Shown piece by piece: positions 1-13,600 of a stretch of DNA of 64,000 nucleotides (position 1 is its first letter; each line of letters opens with the position of its first letter). This DNA is from Antitrichia curtipendula. Its lineage: Eukaryota; Streptophyta; Bryopsida; Hypnales; Leucodontaceae. The DNA lies in assembly GCA_951230915.1 (NCBI GenBank), contig OX579633.1, positions 8,096,145 through 8,160,144 on the forward strand, in the 5' to 3' direction. The notes under the pieces are model-generated. The model saw nothing but the letters and a program-made list of their open reading frames with translations, searched no databases and was not told the origin of the DNA. Made by a program: the position numbers and the translations under genes.

Positions 1-507
1 TCGGCTTCCAACATCTTGTCAATTTATCAATAAAACACAAACACTGGTCAAAAATTAATAATTGATGCTGGAATATTAATTGATCTTCAATCTACAATCA
101 TTGATATTTTAGGTGTTTTATTTGAAATTCAAGTCCAAGTGAGTGAGTTAGAGATTATGACTTCACAGTTGTTTGAATTCCCCTAAGTCGGTAATATCCT
201 AATTGGACCTCCACTAATTTAGGGTTTTGCATTTGAATGTTGAAGATTTGAGTTGGAATCCTCCAAAGAATAAGAGAGTCTCCCTCTAATGGCACAATAG
301 GGTGTTATAAAATGAACAATAGCTCGCTCTATTATTGATTGAAAAAGATTTGATTTGCTCACACCTAATTGGCTTACACTTGATTAGAAACAAGGTTGAA
401 AGGTAGCCATTTTAGGTGAAGTTATGAGACAAGAATGGATCAGGATGAAAAATCCAAAGATTGAATTAAAAACATTCTTTTTGGGGGGCATTTTGCTCAT
501 CTTTATT
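1..507. other. AT-rich intergenic sequence, nothing recognised
   Basis: No coding or repeat structure that I can name. The short ORF at 424-672 runs into the TTAA-flanked element that follows and has no recognisable protein features. Confidence 0.5.
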
Positions 508-2339
508 TTAACACACCAAACACCGTTTATTGACAACATAACAATTTTGGAGCTTTGGGCAGCTCACTACAACCGGAATTTTTATTGTTTTTCTTTGAAA
601 TTTTCACACAAGATGTGCTTGCGGAGTAGCTTTAAGGCCCAACAATTTTCAAAACTTTGGACTACGTGGTAAAAAGTTATTGCATGATATGTCATTTTCA
701 TCGACTGGTGAATAGCCTGGGCAACTGAAAAAAATTCTTTAAAAATCACTTATTTTAAAATAAAAATTTGAAATTGGCTCTTTAGATTTATATATACATG
801 GGAAGGCTTGAATCATTCCATTTTGATTAATGAGATGAAAGTTATGACAATTTTTAGTTTGAGGATAGTTATGGAATCTCTACTCTAAGATAAAATTTGA
901 AGTCCTTTATTTAACTCAATTTTCAATATTTTTGAAAAAAAATGAAAACATGGGACGTATATTCTTTATTACAACCTTACAACCATTGAGATTGGAATTT
1001 TTCAATTCTATATTTCAATTCTTAACAATTTAGTGTTTTGAACATTATTTACCTCTTTCTACTTACTATTTTTTTCCTATATGTTTTACAATTCCAAATG
1101 ATTTATAAAATTTCAAGCTTATAGAAAACTAGCCTTGAAGAATGAATTTAAAGAGTAAACACCATTTTGGACATTTTTTCATACAAATGTGACCTTGTGA
1201 AGTGCAGCTGCCCGGATTTTCGCAGGGACAGAAAAAGGATTTTTGTCAATTCAAACACTATTATCTTGCAAATGAATCCACATAGCGGAAATTTCTGAAA
1301 TTTTTTCGACAACTTCTCAAATTAGTTTAACCCTTTAGTGACCGGTTGACCACTTTCTGGTTGATTTTTGGACTCTCGGTCTAATATTGTTCAAAATACA
1401 TTTGATCACAAAAATCTCAAAGAGGAACGCAATTAGAATGTCTTTGTGCGCTTCAAACAAAATCAATTTCAAAAGAATTGGAGTATTGATGAATTAGCTA
1501 TGAGGTTGCAAACTCAAATGGCTTGGACCTTCCAATGGGAATTGTTCAACAAAAATACAAAAAAATATCAACCAAATTGTGATATTTTTTTTGTAACTTG
1601 ATGTCTTGACAAGGCATAAGTGTTGCTTTGTAATCTCATGAATGCCCAAAGTAAACTTATGCATTGGTATTTATGTAGCGCAAATTCTAAAGGGTCATTT
1701 AAGTCATTAATTTTTGAGAATTAAGGAAAGCAACTCAAATTCCAACAAGGTTCTAGAAGCAAACATGATTTAGAGGTACATTTCACTTTCTTCAATGTAC
1801 CAAATCTGCACATGTTAGAAGGGTATTCGCATTAATGACCACATATGATCATTTTTTGTGAACTTCAAAAATTTGTAACTAATTTCACAAAGCTTGAAAA
1901 AATATGAAATGACTTGGGTTAGATGCCTATTCTACTTGTCTTTTGAAGAAAATTTACTAAAAAAATATTTAAAGATGTTTCACCTTCCCAAAATTCAATT
2001 TTAGCCTTTAAAAGGTTGATTTATGGACCTCCTACCTTATTTATAGCAATTTGTACCGTTAGATGAGTTTGATTTTTTATTAGGTTGAAGAATCTCCCTT
2101 ATGGAAATACCTTGTACGGTTTAATCTAAGACTACATCTTTAGAGTGGCCACAAAATTCATTTTCTTGAAAAACTATGCCGCCCCCCAAATCAACCACGG
2201 TCACTATAGGGTTAACACAAGATCCTACGGTTACATTTTTCCAAAAATGTTTTTTTTCCAAAAATTTGGTACTTGTATTAGAAATAGCAGTCTGGGAGCG
2301 GTTTTGGTAAAAACATAGTCTTTGACCTTTACGGGTTAA
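508..2339. mobile_element. TTAA-flanked non-autonomous element, copy 1 (interrupted)
   Basis: Member of the window's dominant repeat family (compare 56738-57690). Shared blocks include GGGCAGCTCACTAC near 555, the GAAATTTTCACACAA block, and the CTTGTGAAGTGCAGCTGCCC block near 1195. The right end reads CCTTTACGGGTTAA. The left end is degenerate (TTAACACACCAAACACC), so that boundary is approximate. A second TTAA element is inserted at 1327-2215; removing it restores continuity with other copies. No coding capacity seen. Confidence 0.7.
1327..2215. mobile_element. TTAA-flanked element nested in copy 1
   Basis: TTAA occurs on both sides (1327-1330 and 2212-2215). Internal ends are inverted: CCCTTTAGTGACCGG on the left, and CCCTATAGTGACCG as reverse complement of the right. 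CCC-type termini and a TTAA target duplication are hallmarks of the piggyBac superfamily; assignment rests on these ends only because no transposase is present. Length about 881 bp between the TTAA copies. Confidence 0.75.
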
Positions 2340-2779
2340 TGCGATTCCATCCAACTAGTATAGATGGGTCTTCCTATTCAAGATGTTGTACTAATTTAAT
2401 CTACTTGATTATTGTACCCCGCGATTAGGGCCAACCAAACATATATCTAACAATAGATGCTAAAATTTTTAGAAAATTATGTTTTAAGAAAAATTATAGG
2501 AAAAAATGAATCTTGCATACTATTTTTAAATTTAGCATCTAATGACCCTCACTTTTTGGATAAAATTAATTGTTTGACAAGATGTATTGTCATGACCACT
2601 AGGTATGGCAATATGGTGCACTCAACACAATAATATTGTCAACCTTGCCTCAAAGGTTGGATGAATAAAAACCAAACCTCTACATAGATTTTTGGCTATG
2701 ATGAATCTAAAATGAATAGATATTTACTGCAAAATATTGAAGAGGGAGATGTTTGGACTAGAAATTTATAAATACTTAC

Positions 2780-3335
2780 AAATTTTTCAAATTCACAATT
2801 TTCTAAGAAAAGGGCTATTTATTATATTTTATTCAATTTTTAGAATTTGTCACCATAGTGAGGATCTTATTTTTGACTACTATAGTACAAAAGTCACATA
2901 TTAAAAATTTGGAATTTAAAGAAAATGTATGTGTGAGAAAAGAAACTATTTAGTAGAACAAAATATTTTTTCAAGACTACCTAGGCTTTTGACAATGTGG
3001 CTTTATCAAGCTATCACACCCCATAACTCAAATTTTATTTTCAAGGAAGATTTTGTAACTTTATATTTGAATAAAGGCTTGTATTAGAAAAAAATATGCA
3101 AATTTTCAAAGCATAATGTTCTTGTGCTCCATCTGCTTGAGTTGAGGCCTAAAACAAAAATAAGTATATCTTTTTTTTAAGTGTTGGATCTTCATTAAAA
3201 TTAGATTTCCTAGAATTTTTTTATATTTTCTAATCTCAAAATAAAATGAGGAAAAAAAACAAATTTTGATACTGCATTTTAGATGCCTAAATTTTTCAAA
3301 ACCCATTTTGGCCTGCAGAGAGCTTTAGGGGTTAA
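2780..3335. repeat. TTAA-type element fragment, right end at 3335
   Basis: The right terminus reads CTTTAGGGGTTAA. The interior matches 9341-9894 in the same orientation, for example TTTTTCAAGACTACCT and TTAGATGCCTA followed by TTTTTCAAAA. The left end was not located, so the start is approximate. Confidence 0.5.
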
Positions 3336-5059
3336 GGTACAATTTTGAAAAATCAATAAATCAAACATTGATCTAATGTATTTTTTGTATGTAATATTCA
3401 AAGTTCATTTCTATACTTCAAATAATGTTAGCTGCAATTAACCTATGTGCGACTATACCAATATATTATTTATTTACCTGAATTATGGTTGTAAAATTGA
3501 AATTGTTTGGAAATATCTCATTGTAACTTATATAGTAGACTTTGATGTGGTGAATTAAGCAAAAATATTTATTCCACTTTAAGAAAATGATTATACTCAA
3601 TTCTTTGTTTTAATATTTATAGGTATTATAGTTGATGATTCTATGTCTAGAAAAATCTCACTATATTGCAATGGCACTAAAAAGGTTTCTTCAACTTGCA
3701 AGATTTCATTGAGAAGCTATTAAAAAGTCATTAGGGTTCAATAAGATCAAATGGATGAAAAATAATGAATTTGAAAATGTAATACTTGGTGTGATGGATG
3801 AAATTATTTTACTTTGTATTTAATAGAATAAATATTCAAATTAAAATTGGAGCAATTTAGGGATATGACATTTGAAAACCATCTCCCTTGTCATATTCCT
3901 CATATTTTTTATATCTATTCTTACTCATTTAAACTTGAAGACAACTTTTAGATTTATCTTGACTTTTGTGTATATGCTTTTTTTTTTATTGTTACAAATA
4001 ATTATAAAGCCTATATTCTTTTGTCCCTGAATCTATGAAACTACTCAATTGTTTTGAGTTTAATATTATTCACCCTTTTCCCTTGTCTCCTTTCACTTGC
4101 ACCTAAGATGTGTTAGATAACCAACCATTTGAAGTGAGACACATTAGGTTAGTCAAAATCAAAGCAAATATCTATTTTTCAAACTACTTCTAAAAATTAT
4201 TTCCAAACACTAAAATTTGTATAAAAAGCTACTTAAATTTAAAAGCATACAAAATTCAAATTTTATTGTTTAAATTTAGAACCTCTTCAAATTGGCAGAT
4301 CTTGAATCAATTTCAATTGCTAGCATAGAGCATGAAAGCCCTTGATTTTTTATTACAACTTATTGTATAAAAACATTTAGTTTTAAACCTTAAAGGCATA
4401 GGATGCTCTAAACTTCTACAATTGAAAAAATGAATTGTAAAATACAACTCATAAAATAATTTAATCTAGTCTTTTTAACTAAAGTTGCAAACATAGGCTA
4501 TAAGTCTTTGTACAAAAAAAAAAATAACTCCAATCACTCTATGTAGTTGGTAAAATTGAAGGATATATTTGTTTAGATTCCTACTTTAGACTCTAAAAGT
4601 CATTTCAAAACGATGGAATTTAGGATAGTAGCCTTGGTATGACTCCAACACTCCTAAAATCCTACACTTACTCTACATGATCTTTCCACATGTCATATGC
4701 ATATGGTTGAATCTAGCAAATAAAAATTGATTTTTGGAGATAAAATTTGAATACAAAAGATCAAAATATTTTATAAAAGAAACTAAAAATTAAAGATATT
4801 TACAAGATTTTTAAGGAATATGAATTTCAATTTACTATTCTAAATATGACATTTTAAAAAGATATTCATATTAGTTTTTTAATGAAATCATTCTTGAGAA
4901 ACACACTTCTTGAGCTTGAGCCAAGAAAAAATGTTTTGTTGAAATGAAACATACTTGAAAACTTCAATGTTTTTATTCAAATTATAAGAATTTACATACA
5001 AATCTTAATCTTTAATACTAAGCGGTTCTAATTCAAGTGATGACCTTTAAGTCCAAACT

Positions 5060-5390
5060 CGTTTAGCCAGCATTGATGACATATATTTATGTATTGACAA
5101 ACATGTGGTGCATTAGGTGTGAAGAGACAATACATGTGAATCATGGGACTATACAACAATAGTCATGAAATGATGCCACACAAAATCATCCACTATTGTT
5201 GCTTCAAATAATAGACTTATTTATTTATTTTAATAACTAATTAATTAATTAATTAATTAAAATAGATTTGGCCTTTGAAAATTAAAGTTTATTTTAGGTG
5301 CAAGTTTATTGATAAATTTATTTTATATGTTGAATTTTATTATTACTGGTGATAATATTTTAATAAGGTTAATCATGGGAGTATAGGTTG
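5060..5390 (+). repeat. Dispersed repeat, copy 1 (pair with 15385-15725)
   Basis: About 330 bp matching 15385-15725 in the same orientation. Shared stretches include GCATTAGGTGTGAAGAGACA, TTGTTGCTTCAAATAAT and a GTGCAAGTTTATT block. Both copies are non-coding. Together they bracket the NDB gene at about 10.3 kb spacing. Confidence 0.6.
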
Positions 5391-6230
5391 CATTTGAATA
5401 TACCTAATTTCATTAGAACGTCGATTCAAGATTTCAACTCAATACAACAACATTTTATTATAATTACTTTGAAAATGATGTAATATGACCTCTAAGAATT
5501 GAAGAGCTATGTAAGGAATAAATCTGTTTGTAAATTTATTTGGTGTATATATGCATGTAAATAAATACATATTAACCCTCTAAAGTAGAGTATATAGATG
5601 ATGATTATATGGTTTGAAATGATCAATAATTACTAGAAGGTCAACGTTGTATGGTGGCTCAATGCCTTGTTTATGAGGGATTTAGGGTTATATGATAATA
5701 ATCAAACAAGGTTAGATTTTATTGGTCATCATAATCATTGATGAATATTTTTTGCATTGGTCAAGCACAAAAAAAATCCTAAGAAAATTCCATTATTAAG
5801 TTCAAAAATAAACACGAGAGGCATCTTTTGAGGTCAAGAATTCGAAACCAACATTGAAGTTGAAGTTAAGTAGATATGCCCATAAAATGCTCTTATCAAT
5901 TGTTGAAAATTGCTCACAAGAAGTGCAACTAATGCATCAATTCCATTGCACATGAATAGTAGCATAATTCAAGTGAAGATCAAGTGCAAATCTTTTATTG
6001 CAATCAAATTGCAATCAAGGATTTATGGTTTAAGACTTTGATAAGAGGGCCTTTGGATACTGGTCAAGATATGGTAAAATAAAATAAACAATGAAACCAA
6101 TGGAGAAGCCAACATCTTTAGAACTACAATATAAACTTTGTTAATGTAGACCACCACATTACATAAAATTTGGAGCCTCAAAACTCAAAAGGGCTATTAG
6201 ACTCTAAACTAGTTCTTCCAAAAATGTAAA

Positions 6231-6358
6231 AAAATCAATTAAAAATTATATATATAATATATATTATAAATTTTTATTTTTTTTAATTTTTTTAATTTTT
6301 ATTTTTTAATTTATATATATATATATATAAGTTTTTTTAATATTTTTATTTTTTATTT
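6231..6358. repeat. Extreme A/T block with TA runs
   Basis: Consists almost only of A and T with two TA-alternating runs and T-rich stretches. It could be a DNA-unwinding or nucleosome-poor segment or microsatellite decay; nothing in the sequence decides. Confidence 0.6.
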
Positions 6359-9282
6359 AGACTAATGGTCTAGTTCTAACGGCCTTGTAGAAGCTCCATT
6401 TAATGAATCATTATAGACTTACAAGATCCATAGATTGAAATTAAATTGTTTACATCAAATGTCAAAAAGGCTTCAATGGATTTGAAAGGTTTTTGAATGG
6501 AATTGGTTGTTGTTCATGAGAGGTATTTGAATGGAATTGTTTTTTCTTGGTTCTTGATGGGTTTAAGGTGTGGAATGCACTTAGGTACTAAGTTGTACAT
6601 TCGTTGGTTATTTATTATTGAAGGATGTGAGGGGTTATGGATTTGTGTTTTGATCAAGTATTGTATCAAGATAAAACTTTAGATTTAAGTTTTTAGATAG
6701 TTGATCTACTATAATATCAATTTTCAAATCTAGATATATTATTAAAAAAAGAGGTATGAGACTTCAAAAAGGAGGTAGTTAGAATCTAAGGCAACTAAGA
6801 AGGGTGTATTTGAAAGATTTAATCTTATTGAGTTTTTGTGATATGACTATGAAATGTAGAAGGTAAATACTTTTTCTAACTTATCTACTACCATTGAGGA
6901 AATGTTGGTTGTGTTAAATGACCTTGTAGGGACAAGTGGCAAGAAATTAGAGAGCATTCCTCTCCTTGCAAACTTGGCCTTGCCCATATGAGGCACCTTG
7001 TACTTGTTGCTTCCTCAAATAGTTGTATTGACAATGGATTCAGTGACCACTTGGGCACTATAAAGATTTATTCATGAAGGATGCCATGTTTCTTTATTAC
7101 GGGTATTTAGGTTGGAAGCAAATATTTCAAAAATCCCATTGTTGCCACTAACCTTTAAATCATAAAGACTAATGAACTAGCTACATTTACGAATGATCCT
7201 CAAATATGACACCTTTAATATGGATTTTGAATACTTGAACGACAACACTTAAGCTGGAGACTTTGCATTGATTGAAGGAATGAGTTTCTAGTTCTTGAGA
7301 GTAGTGGTAAAATGTCTACCAAAGTTGAACATCATCTTTAACTGAGATAAATTTAAAGAAATTTGGAATGACTACATTATTTATATAAGGTCAAAGATAG
7401 CTATAGCAATTCTTAGGTTATCGTGGAAAGGGTTAGAAAGTTAGTAAAGGAGAAACATCTATCAAAGTTGGACCATATCTTATATTTGGATGAAAATTGA
7501 TATGTAATATTTAACAACTTGATTTAAATTGTAGAAACATCTATCAAAGTTTCTAGACATTTGAAATGACTTTTCATCATTTATGTGAGGTCAAAGATAG
7601 CTATGGTAATTTTGTAAGTTATTGTGTGAATTATAGTGTAGGATTTTGAAAAAAGGGAATTTGAAAATAGGTATAGGATTATTAAGGGGGATTAAAGGTG
7701 TAAAGGGATTACATGCAAATTATTTTCACAATATTCTAGACCTATGCATATAGTTTTGTAACACTAGGACCTTCAATCTTCAATAGAAATCAACACGGAG
7801 AGCATCAAAGGCCTAGTTCATGTTCTTAATTCACTTTATTACTGTAACAATAGGAATATAATAATAACTCCTAATAAAATTAAGTAGCATTTTTTGAAAA
7901 TGTGGAGGATTTTATCATCCATTTATAAGCTTTATTTATTTATATTTAAATATTTTAAAACAATATATTTTCAAAATATACCTTTACACACAGTAATTTT
8001 CATAGGATTTGCTTACATGGTTAAAAAGTCATTGTCTTATGAATAGTATCTTTTTCAACAAGTGCATTTTGAAACTTCAACAAGCAACTCACCAATTTTA
8101 TTTTTCCTTTCACATAAAAATAATTTGATCTTTATTCTTTAGATTGATTTATATAAATAAAGATTTGGATTTTTTTGTTATAATTAATAAGATGAAAGTT
8201 TTAAGGAGTTCAAATTTATAGGTAGTCGTTAAATGATTTTTGCAAAAGAGAACAAATTGATCAAAGCTTTTTTTAAATTTAAATTTTGAATATTAATTAA
8301 TTTTTAAATATTCAAGGTCGCTTAATATATGCTATTTTTACCATTTGGATTGAAAATTTTCACTTCTAAATTAAAATTTTAATAATTTATTGTTTTGTGT
8401 TATATTGTATGTCTTTTTATTTAATATTTTCTTAAGAATGAGTTTGAAGGGGTTATGATAAATTTATTTTATGGGCATTCTTTTGGGTTGTTTTTGTCAA
8501 GATAGTATGTTTTTTTTGTATAATTTAGAGTTACACATTTTTTGATCATTTTTTGAAAGAAGAAGTCCAAAACTAAATTTTAAAAAGAGATTCAGTTTTT
8601 GGACTTTAAGATGAAAAAGGACTTTTGGAAGAAGAATTGAAGAGAATTCTTACATAATTTAAAGCACTATGATCTTGTAATTTGTGAGGTTTATTTTCTT
8701 AAAATTTTAAGAAAATATACTTTAACAACTAAAATAAAAAAGATCTTAAGGTTATATCTACCAAAAAATAATGAATTATAATACAAGTTTTAATAAAGGA
8801 TGATTTGGAACACTTTTTAACCAAATCACATTGAAGGATTTTTAATTAGAGGTTAGCTCCCATTTTAATAATATAAAGTCAATTGTTGCCTTCTATATTA
8901 TTAGTCAATTGTGAGAGGGGGTGATTTTTATTTATAAATATGAATATGTGTTTAAAGTGTAGTATAGAATTTTGGTAGATCTAAAATGAATTTTAAAATA
9001 GGATCCATATATCAAATATATAAAGTTGAATATACTATTTTTCTAATCCATATTCAATTGCAAAATTTAGAACCAACATTTGGAGATATCTTCAAATTTA
9101 AATTTAAATTTAAATCTTAGGTACATATACACAAATATTGCAAATAGAATGGACTTGTGGTTTTAATTGTAAATTTGCTCCAATAAAACTAATAAATTCT
9201 TAAGACAACATTATTAAAAATGCGGATGAATTAAATATGTGGTTGTATTTTAAAATTTTGATTTTATTGCTAATGATGAAAA

Positions 9283-9288
<6 letters not shown>

Positions 9289-9319
<31 letters not shown>
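9289..9319. repeat. TA dinucleotide microsatellite
   Basis: About fifteen uninterrupted TA units. Confidence 0.95.
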
Positions 9320-9323
<4 letters not shown>

Positions 9324-9340
9324 ACCTAAAATTTAATTCT

Positions 9341-9894
9341 TTAACTCCTACATATAATAAAAATGGTTAATAACTGCAAAATTGATAAAATTTGACATTT
9401 AAAATAAAAAATATTAATCAAGATTTATTTGTATTTTTAGAATTTGTAATCATAGGATCTTATTTTTCACTTGTATTAGAGTCACGTATAAATTTATGGA
9501 ATATAAAGGCAATGAATGTGTAGTATCATCTATCAAAGCTTGCAAATTAGAGTAAAATATTTTTTTCAAGACTACCTGCATTTTAGATAATGAGACTTTG
9601 TTGAACTTTAATTTTCTTTGTGTTAAGGATTAAAGGACTTTGGATTTGAATAGAGCCTCAAATTAGAAATGTGTTTCCAATTTTTCAAAGCAAAATGAAA
9701 TTGTATTGTCCTTGCTATTCTTAAGAAACTTTTTTTTTCAATCATTGGATCTTTGTAAAAATGAAATTCTCTAGAAGTTATATCATTTTCTAAATCTCTA
9801 AGAAAAGAAAAAAAAAAAAATTCAATACTTCATAGGTTAGATGCCTACATTTTTCAAAAAATATTTTTGACTTGCAAAAAGCATTAGAGGTTAA
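9341..9894. repeat. Short TTAA-type element
   Basis: Begins TTAACTCCTACAT and ends GCATTAGAGGTTAA, degenerate forms of this family's ends. The interior is homologous to 2780-3335. Length about 554 bp. No coding content. Confidence 0.5.
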
Positions 9895-10696
9895 TGTGTT
9901 CAATGAGTTACTTTTGGTTGATTACTTATCATTAAGGTCTTGTCCTTCTAGGGTTAAAGAATAAAGTTATTTTAGTTACTTTAATCATTCTATAATAGTC
10001 AAAATAGTCTATCAAATCATAAAAATATTTAATTATCACTTTTGAAATATATATACATATCATTCAACAGGAAATTTTCAAGCTCATACACTAATACATT
10101 CAATTCCCTCAAAAATTCATAGTTTTGTGCAATTATATGTATAGTTTTTTCCAATCATTTTTATGAAGTACATTAAAGCCTTTCATCAAGTTGTAATGAA
10201 GTCTCAAATGAGATTGAGAAGTATTTCAAAGTATTTAAAGTAGCTTGTAAATTAGGAAGTTGAGAAGTGAAAAATAAGATTGAAAATAAATTTAGTTGGA
10301 TTAACTTAGTTAATTCTATTAAATTGATAGATAGAAATTGAAACTAATAATTGTCATATTTAAGAATGAAAAATAAGCTCTTAAAAGATTGTCCCCCAAT
10401 TTTATTTTTCTTTATTAGAAATATTAAAATTTGGAACAACTTAAAATTAAAATAAGGCGATAAAATTACTTATATTATATATGAGTTCTTTAGGTGAATT
10501 TTTATTAAACATTCAAGTGTGTTGGTTTCTTGAAATAGGATTTATTAAAGAGAATTTATTTTATTTTTTCAATTCAATAATGATATACAACGAAATACAC
10601 CAATTTTAAAGTTAAGGAAAAATTTAGCATGTACACAAATAATCCTCAAAAATCAGTATTGTATAAGTGATTCATTATCACTTTGTTCAATACTTA

Positions 10697-13600
10697 TCAA
10701 TGATCAATGCGTGAAGAGTCCCGTCCAAAAAACGCTTTTTTGATCCAATCAAAAACAACCAATGTCCGCGTGCGCCAACTTACCTGCTTACTAGCATATA
10801 CTGAATACCAAAGCCATTGTGTACTACGACCAATAGACACCCAATCTCCAGGGAGCTCATAGGCTGCTTTTTCTCCCCCTAGAGGAGCAAATTGTCCAAA
10901 ATGTCTATATTGAAAGGGTTGAAATCTATGTCGACCTTTTTCTCGTATGCGCATTGGACCCTCTGGAGCAACATTGTCATGGACTTTAGCTGCCATATGA
11001 TTGAAGCAATGAGCTAAATACTCTCCTTGTTGAGCTGCAACTTGAGCTGTAGCTGGCATTGATTTCATTTGACTATCAACCTGCCATTTTGTTCATATTG
11101 TAAACAAACGACATCACTGTGAAATTTTGTCTTTAAATGAAATTATAATGTTTTATTTATAGAAACTAATAACAAACAAAATTATCCATTTTAGCACACA
11201 AGTTGAATCACTGAATACAAGAGTTTGAATAATATAAGACCAACCCACACTAATTTATACAAATGTAGATGAAAAATGGATGACAACAATATTATTTAAG
11301 ATAATTTGAAATAATGTAGACTATATTATACAAATTTCATCTAAATTATTGTAAAGTATCACTTGAGTGAGCCTCACAAATTTGAGTACTTTCCAAGTTA
11401 GTGCTATTATGTGTTATTTTGGGGAGTTGCACTACATTAATTAATTTATATAGTTGTTTGGTTAAATGTGGTATGATAAAAAATATTTATTGTTTTCCCC
11501 CCCAAAAAAATCTTGAATAATTTGTGCAAGATACCTTTTAGAATACACAGCCAAGGTTAGATTGAACTTCCTCGAAAGATTATTGATTATTTCTTTAATT
11601 TAAAAGTTTGAAAAAACAATTAGAAGCCTGTGACAAATATAACTTGCATTACAAAATGTAACTTACCTTGCTGATTGCTTGTTTAAAATTTTCAATATCA
11701 AGTTGTACAGAAGCTTGATGACCATCTTGTATAGCATCTGCAAGTAATCCAAGTACACCTTTCATGTGTTGTCGCTCCATGTATATGTCAATTTGGGGAT
11801 ATCTTTGCCTCACTTGTTCCATGACTTCCACAAACTCTTCAACCGTTAAACGTCCCGTATTATTTTTATCGGCTAATTTGAAGAGGTATGTGAAATCTTC
11901 TACAATACGTCTTTGTTCAATAGAAGCACAATCTCCAATTCCATACGTTCCTTCACAATTCTTAATTCGAAGCCATTCATCGGTAGCCAACACCCTTCGA
12001 TCACTTTGACCAATTTGATTCATCAAGTCGGAAACAACAGGCCGAGTACCAATGCCTATATTAAAAACACCTCAAACCTTAATTTTTTATATCGTACAAT
12101 GTTCAATCATTCATATATGCACAACCATATGTATGTTTGTGATGATTTTATTCTTCCAATTGTAAGAATAATTTTGAAAGTCATTAGAGTTAATTGTAAA
12201 GTGTGTGCAATGAGGGACCAAAAGCTAGAGTTTGAAAAAAATACAGGACAAAATTTCTTGAAGCATCCAAATTGGGATATAATGGAATTTTTTTTGTTTT
12301 TTTTATTTTTACTATTCTTAGTTAAAACTTCCTCTGACCCCCTTGCTTCAAACACGGGTTTCCTTTACAATTAACTCTATTATATGAAACCATTGTGGTA
12401 TTCAAATTTTTGACAAACTAGAGTTAATTGTAAAGAAAATTCTAGTTTGTATGAGAGGTGTCATAGGAAGGCTTAACTAAGAATAGTACAAAAGAAACAC
12501 AACACCAATCTCCATCACACCCCAATTTGGGTGCTTTAAGGAATTTTGTGTTTTTCTCAAACTCTAGCTCATGGTCCCTCATTGTACACATTTTACAATT
12601 AAATCTACTTTGTTTAAAAGATAAGTTAATTTAAAAAAATGAATGTATACATATTATACCTGTAGACCAAACAATCATTCCATATGGCAAATTCACAAGT
12701 TCTCCAGTTGATTTGATCTTGAAGTCAATGGCACCTTCTTGCACTCCAAGTACTCGACAACCGGTCTTCACATGAATGCCTTCTCTCATAAATTTTTGCT
12801 CGGCGTATTTACTAATTCGTTCATCATATGTGTTCAAAATATGATCACCAGACTGTACAAGCGTAATCTTGACATCGTTATGTAAATGAGGATAAAGATT
12901 TAATAAGTCTTCATGAATTAAGTCGTGCAACTCGGCTGCAAATTCTACTCCAGTTGGACCTCCACCAACAACTACAAAACTTAAAAGTTTTTGCCTGCAA
13001 AATTTGAAAATATTGATTAACAATCTTTATCAATAATCCTAAAAAAAACATATAAATTATACAAACAAAAAAAAATTGTAAAATTTTAAATCAATTGTAA
13101 TTTACATGTATTATTTGATTCAATCAAAAATATGATCTCAATATTCATTATGAATTCATGTACACTATAAATAATTCTTTGATATTATTAATATATATTA
13201 CAAATTTTATACATGGTTTATTTGGTACCCAGTTATTTGTTTTAGATTGAAATGCACACCTATCTTCTTTACTTAAATGAGGCAAACTTGCACTTTCAAA
13301 ACAATTTTGAATGCTTTCTTTGATTTTTTCTGCATCAAACACTTCTTTCAAAAAGTGGCAATATTCTTCAACGCCTTTTGTTCCAAATGTATTTGTTGTT
13401 GCTCCAACTGCAACAACAAGATAGTCGTAATCAAGGGAAAATTCTTCTTTTCCTTTGGGCTCTACTTTCGATACATCTTTACATATGACGATCTTCTTTG
13501 ATGAATCAATCTTGATGCATTCAGCTTCAAGAAATTGCACAATTTTTCCTTTGCTTCGTATAATCCTTCGTACAGGTTCAATGATACTTCGAGCTTCGAC

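Larger units (their letters stand above)
3336..9340. other. AT-rich intergenic stretch, no gene seen
   Basis: About 6 kb without a supportable gene. It contains TTAA tandem units near 5240-5260, one copy of a dispersed repeat (5060-5390), an extreme A/T block (6231-6358), a weak tandem duplication near 7365-7625 (shared GGTCAAAGATAGCTATG, about 190 bp apart) and a TA microsatellite (9289-9319). The ORF at 6497-6682 has no recognisable features. Confidence 0.5.
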
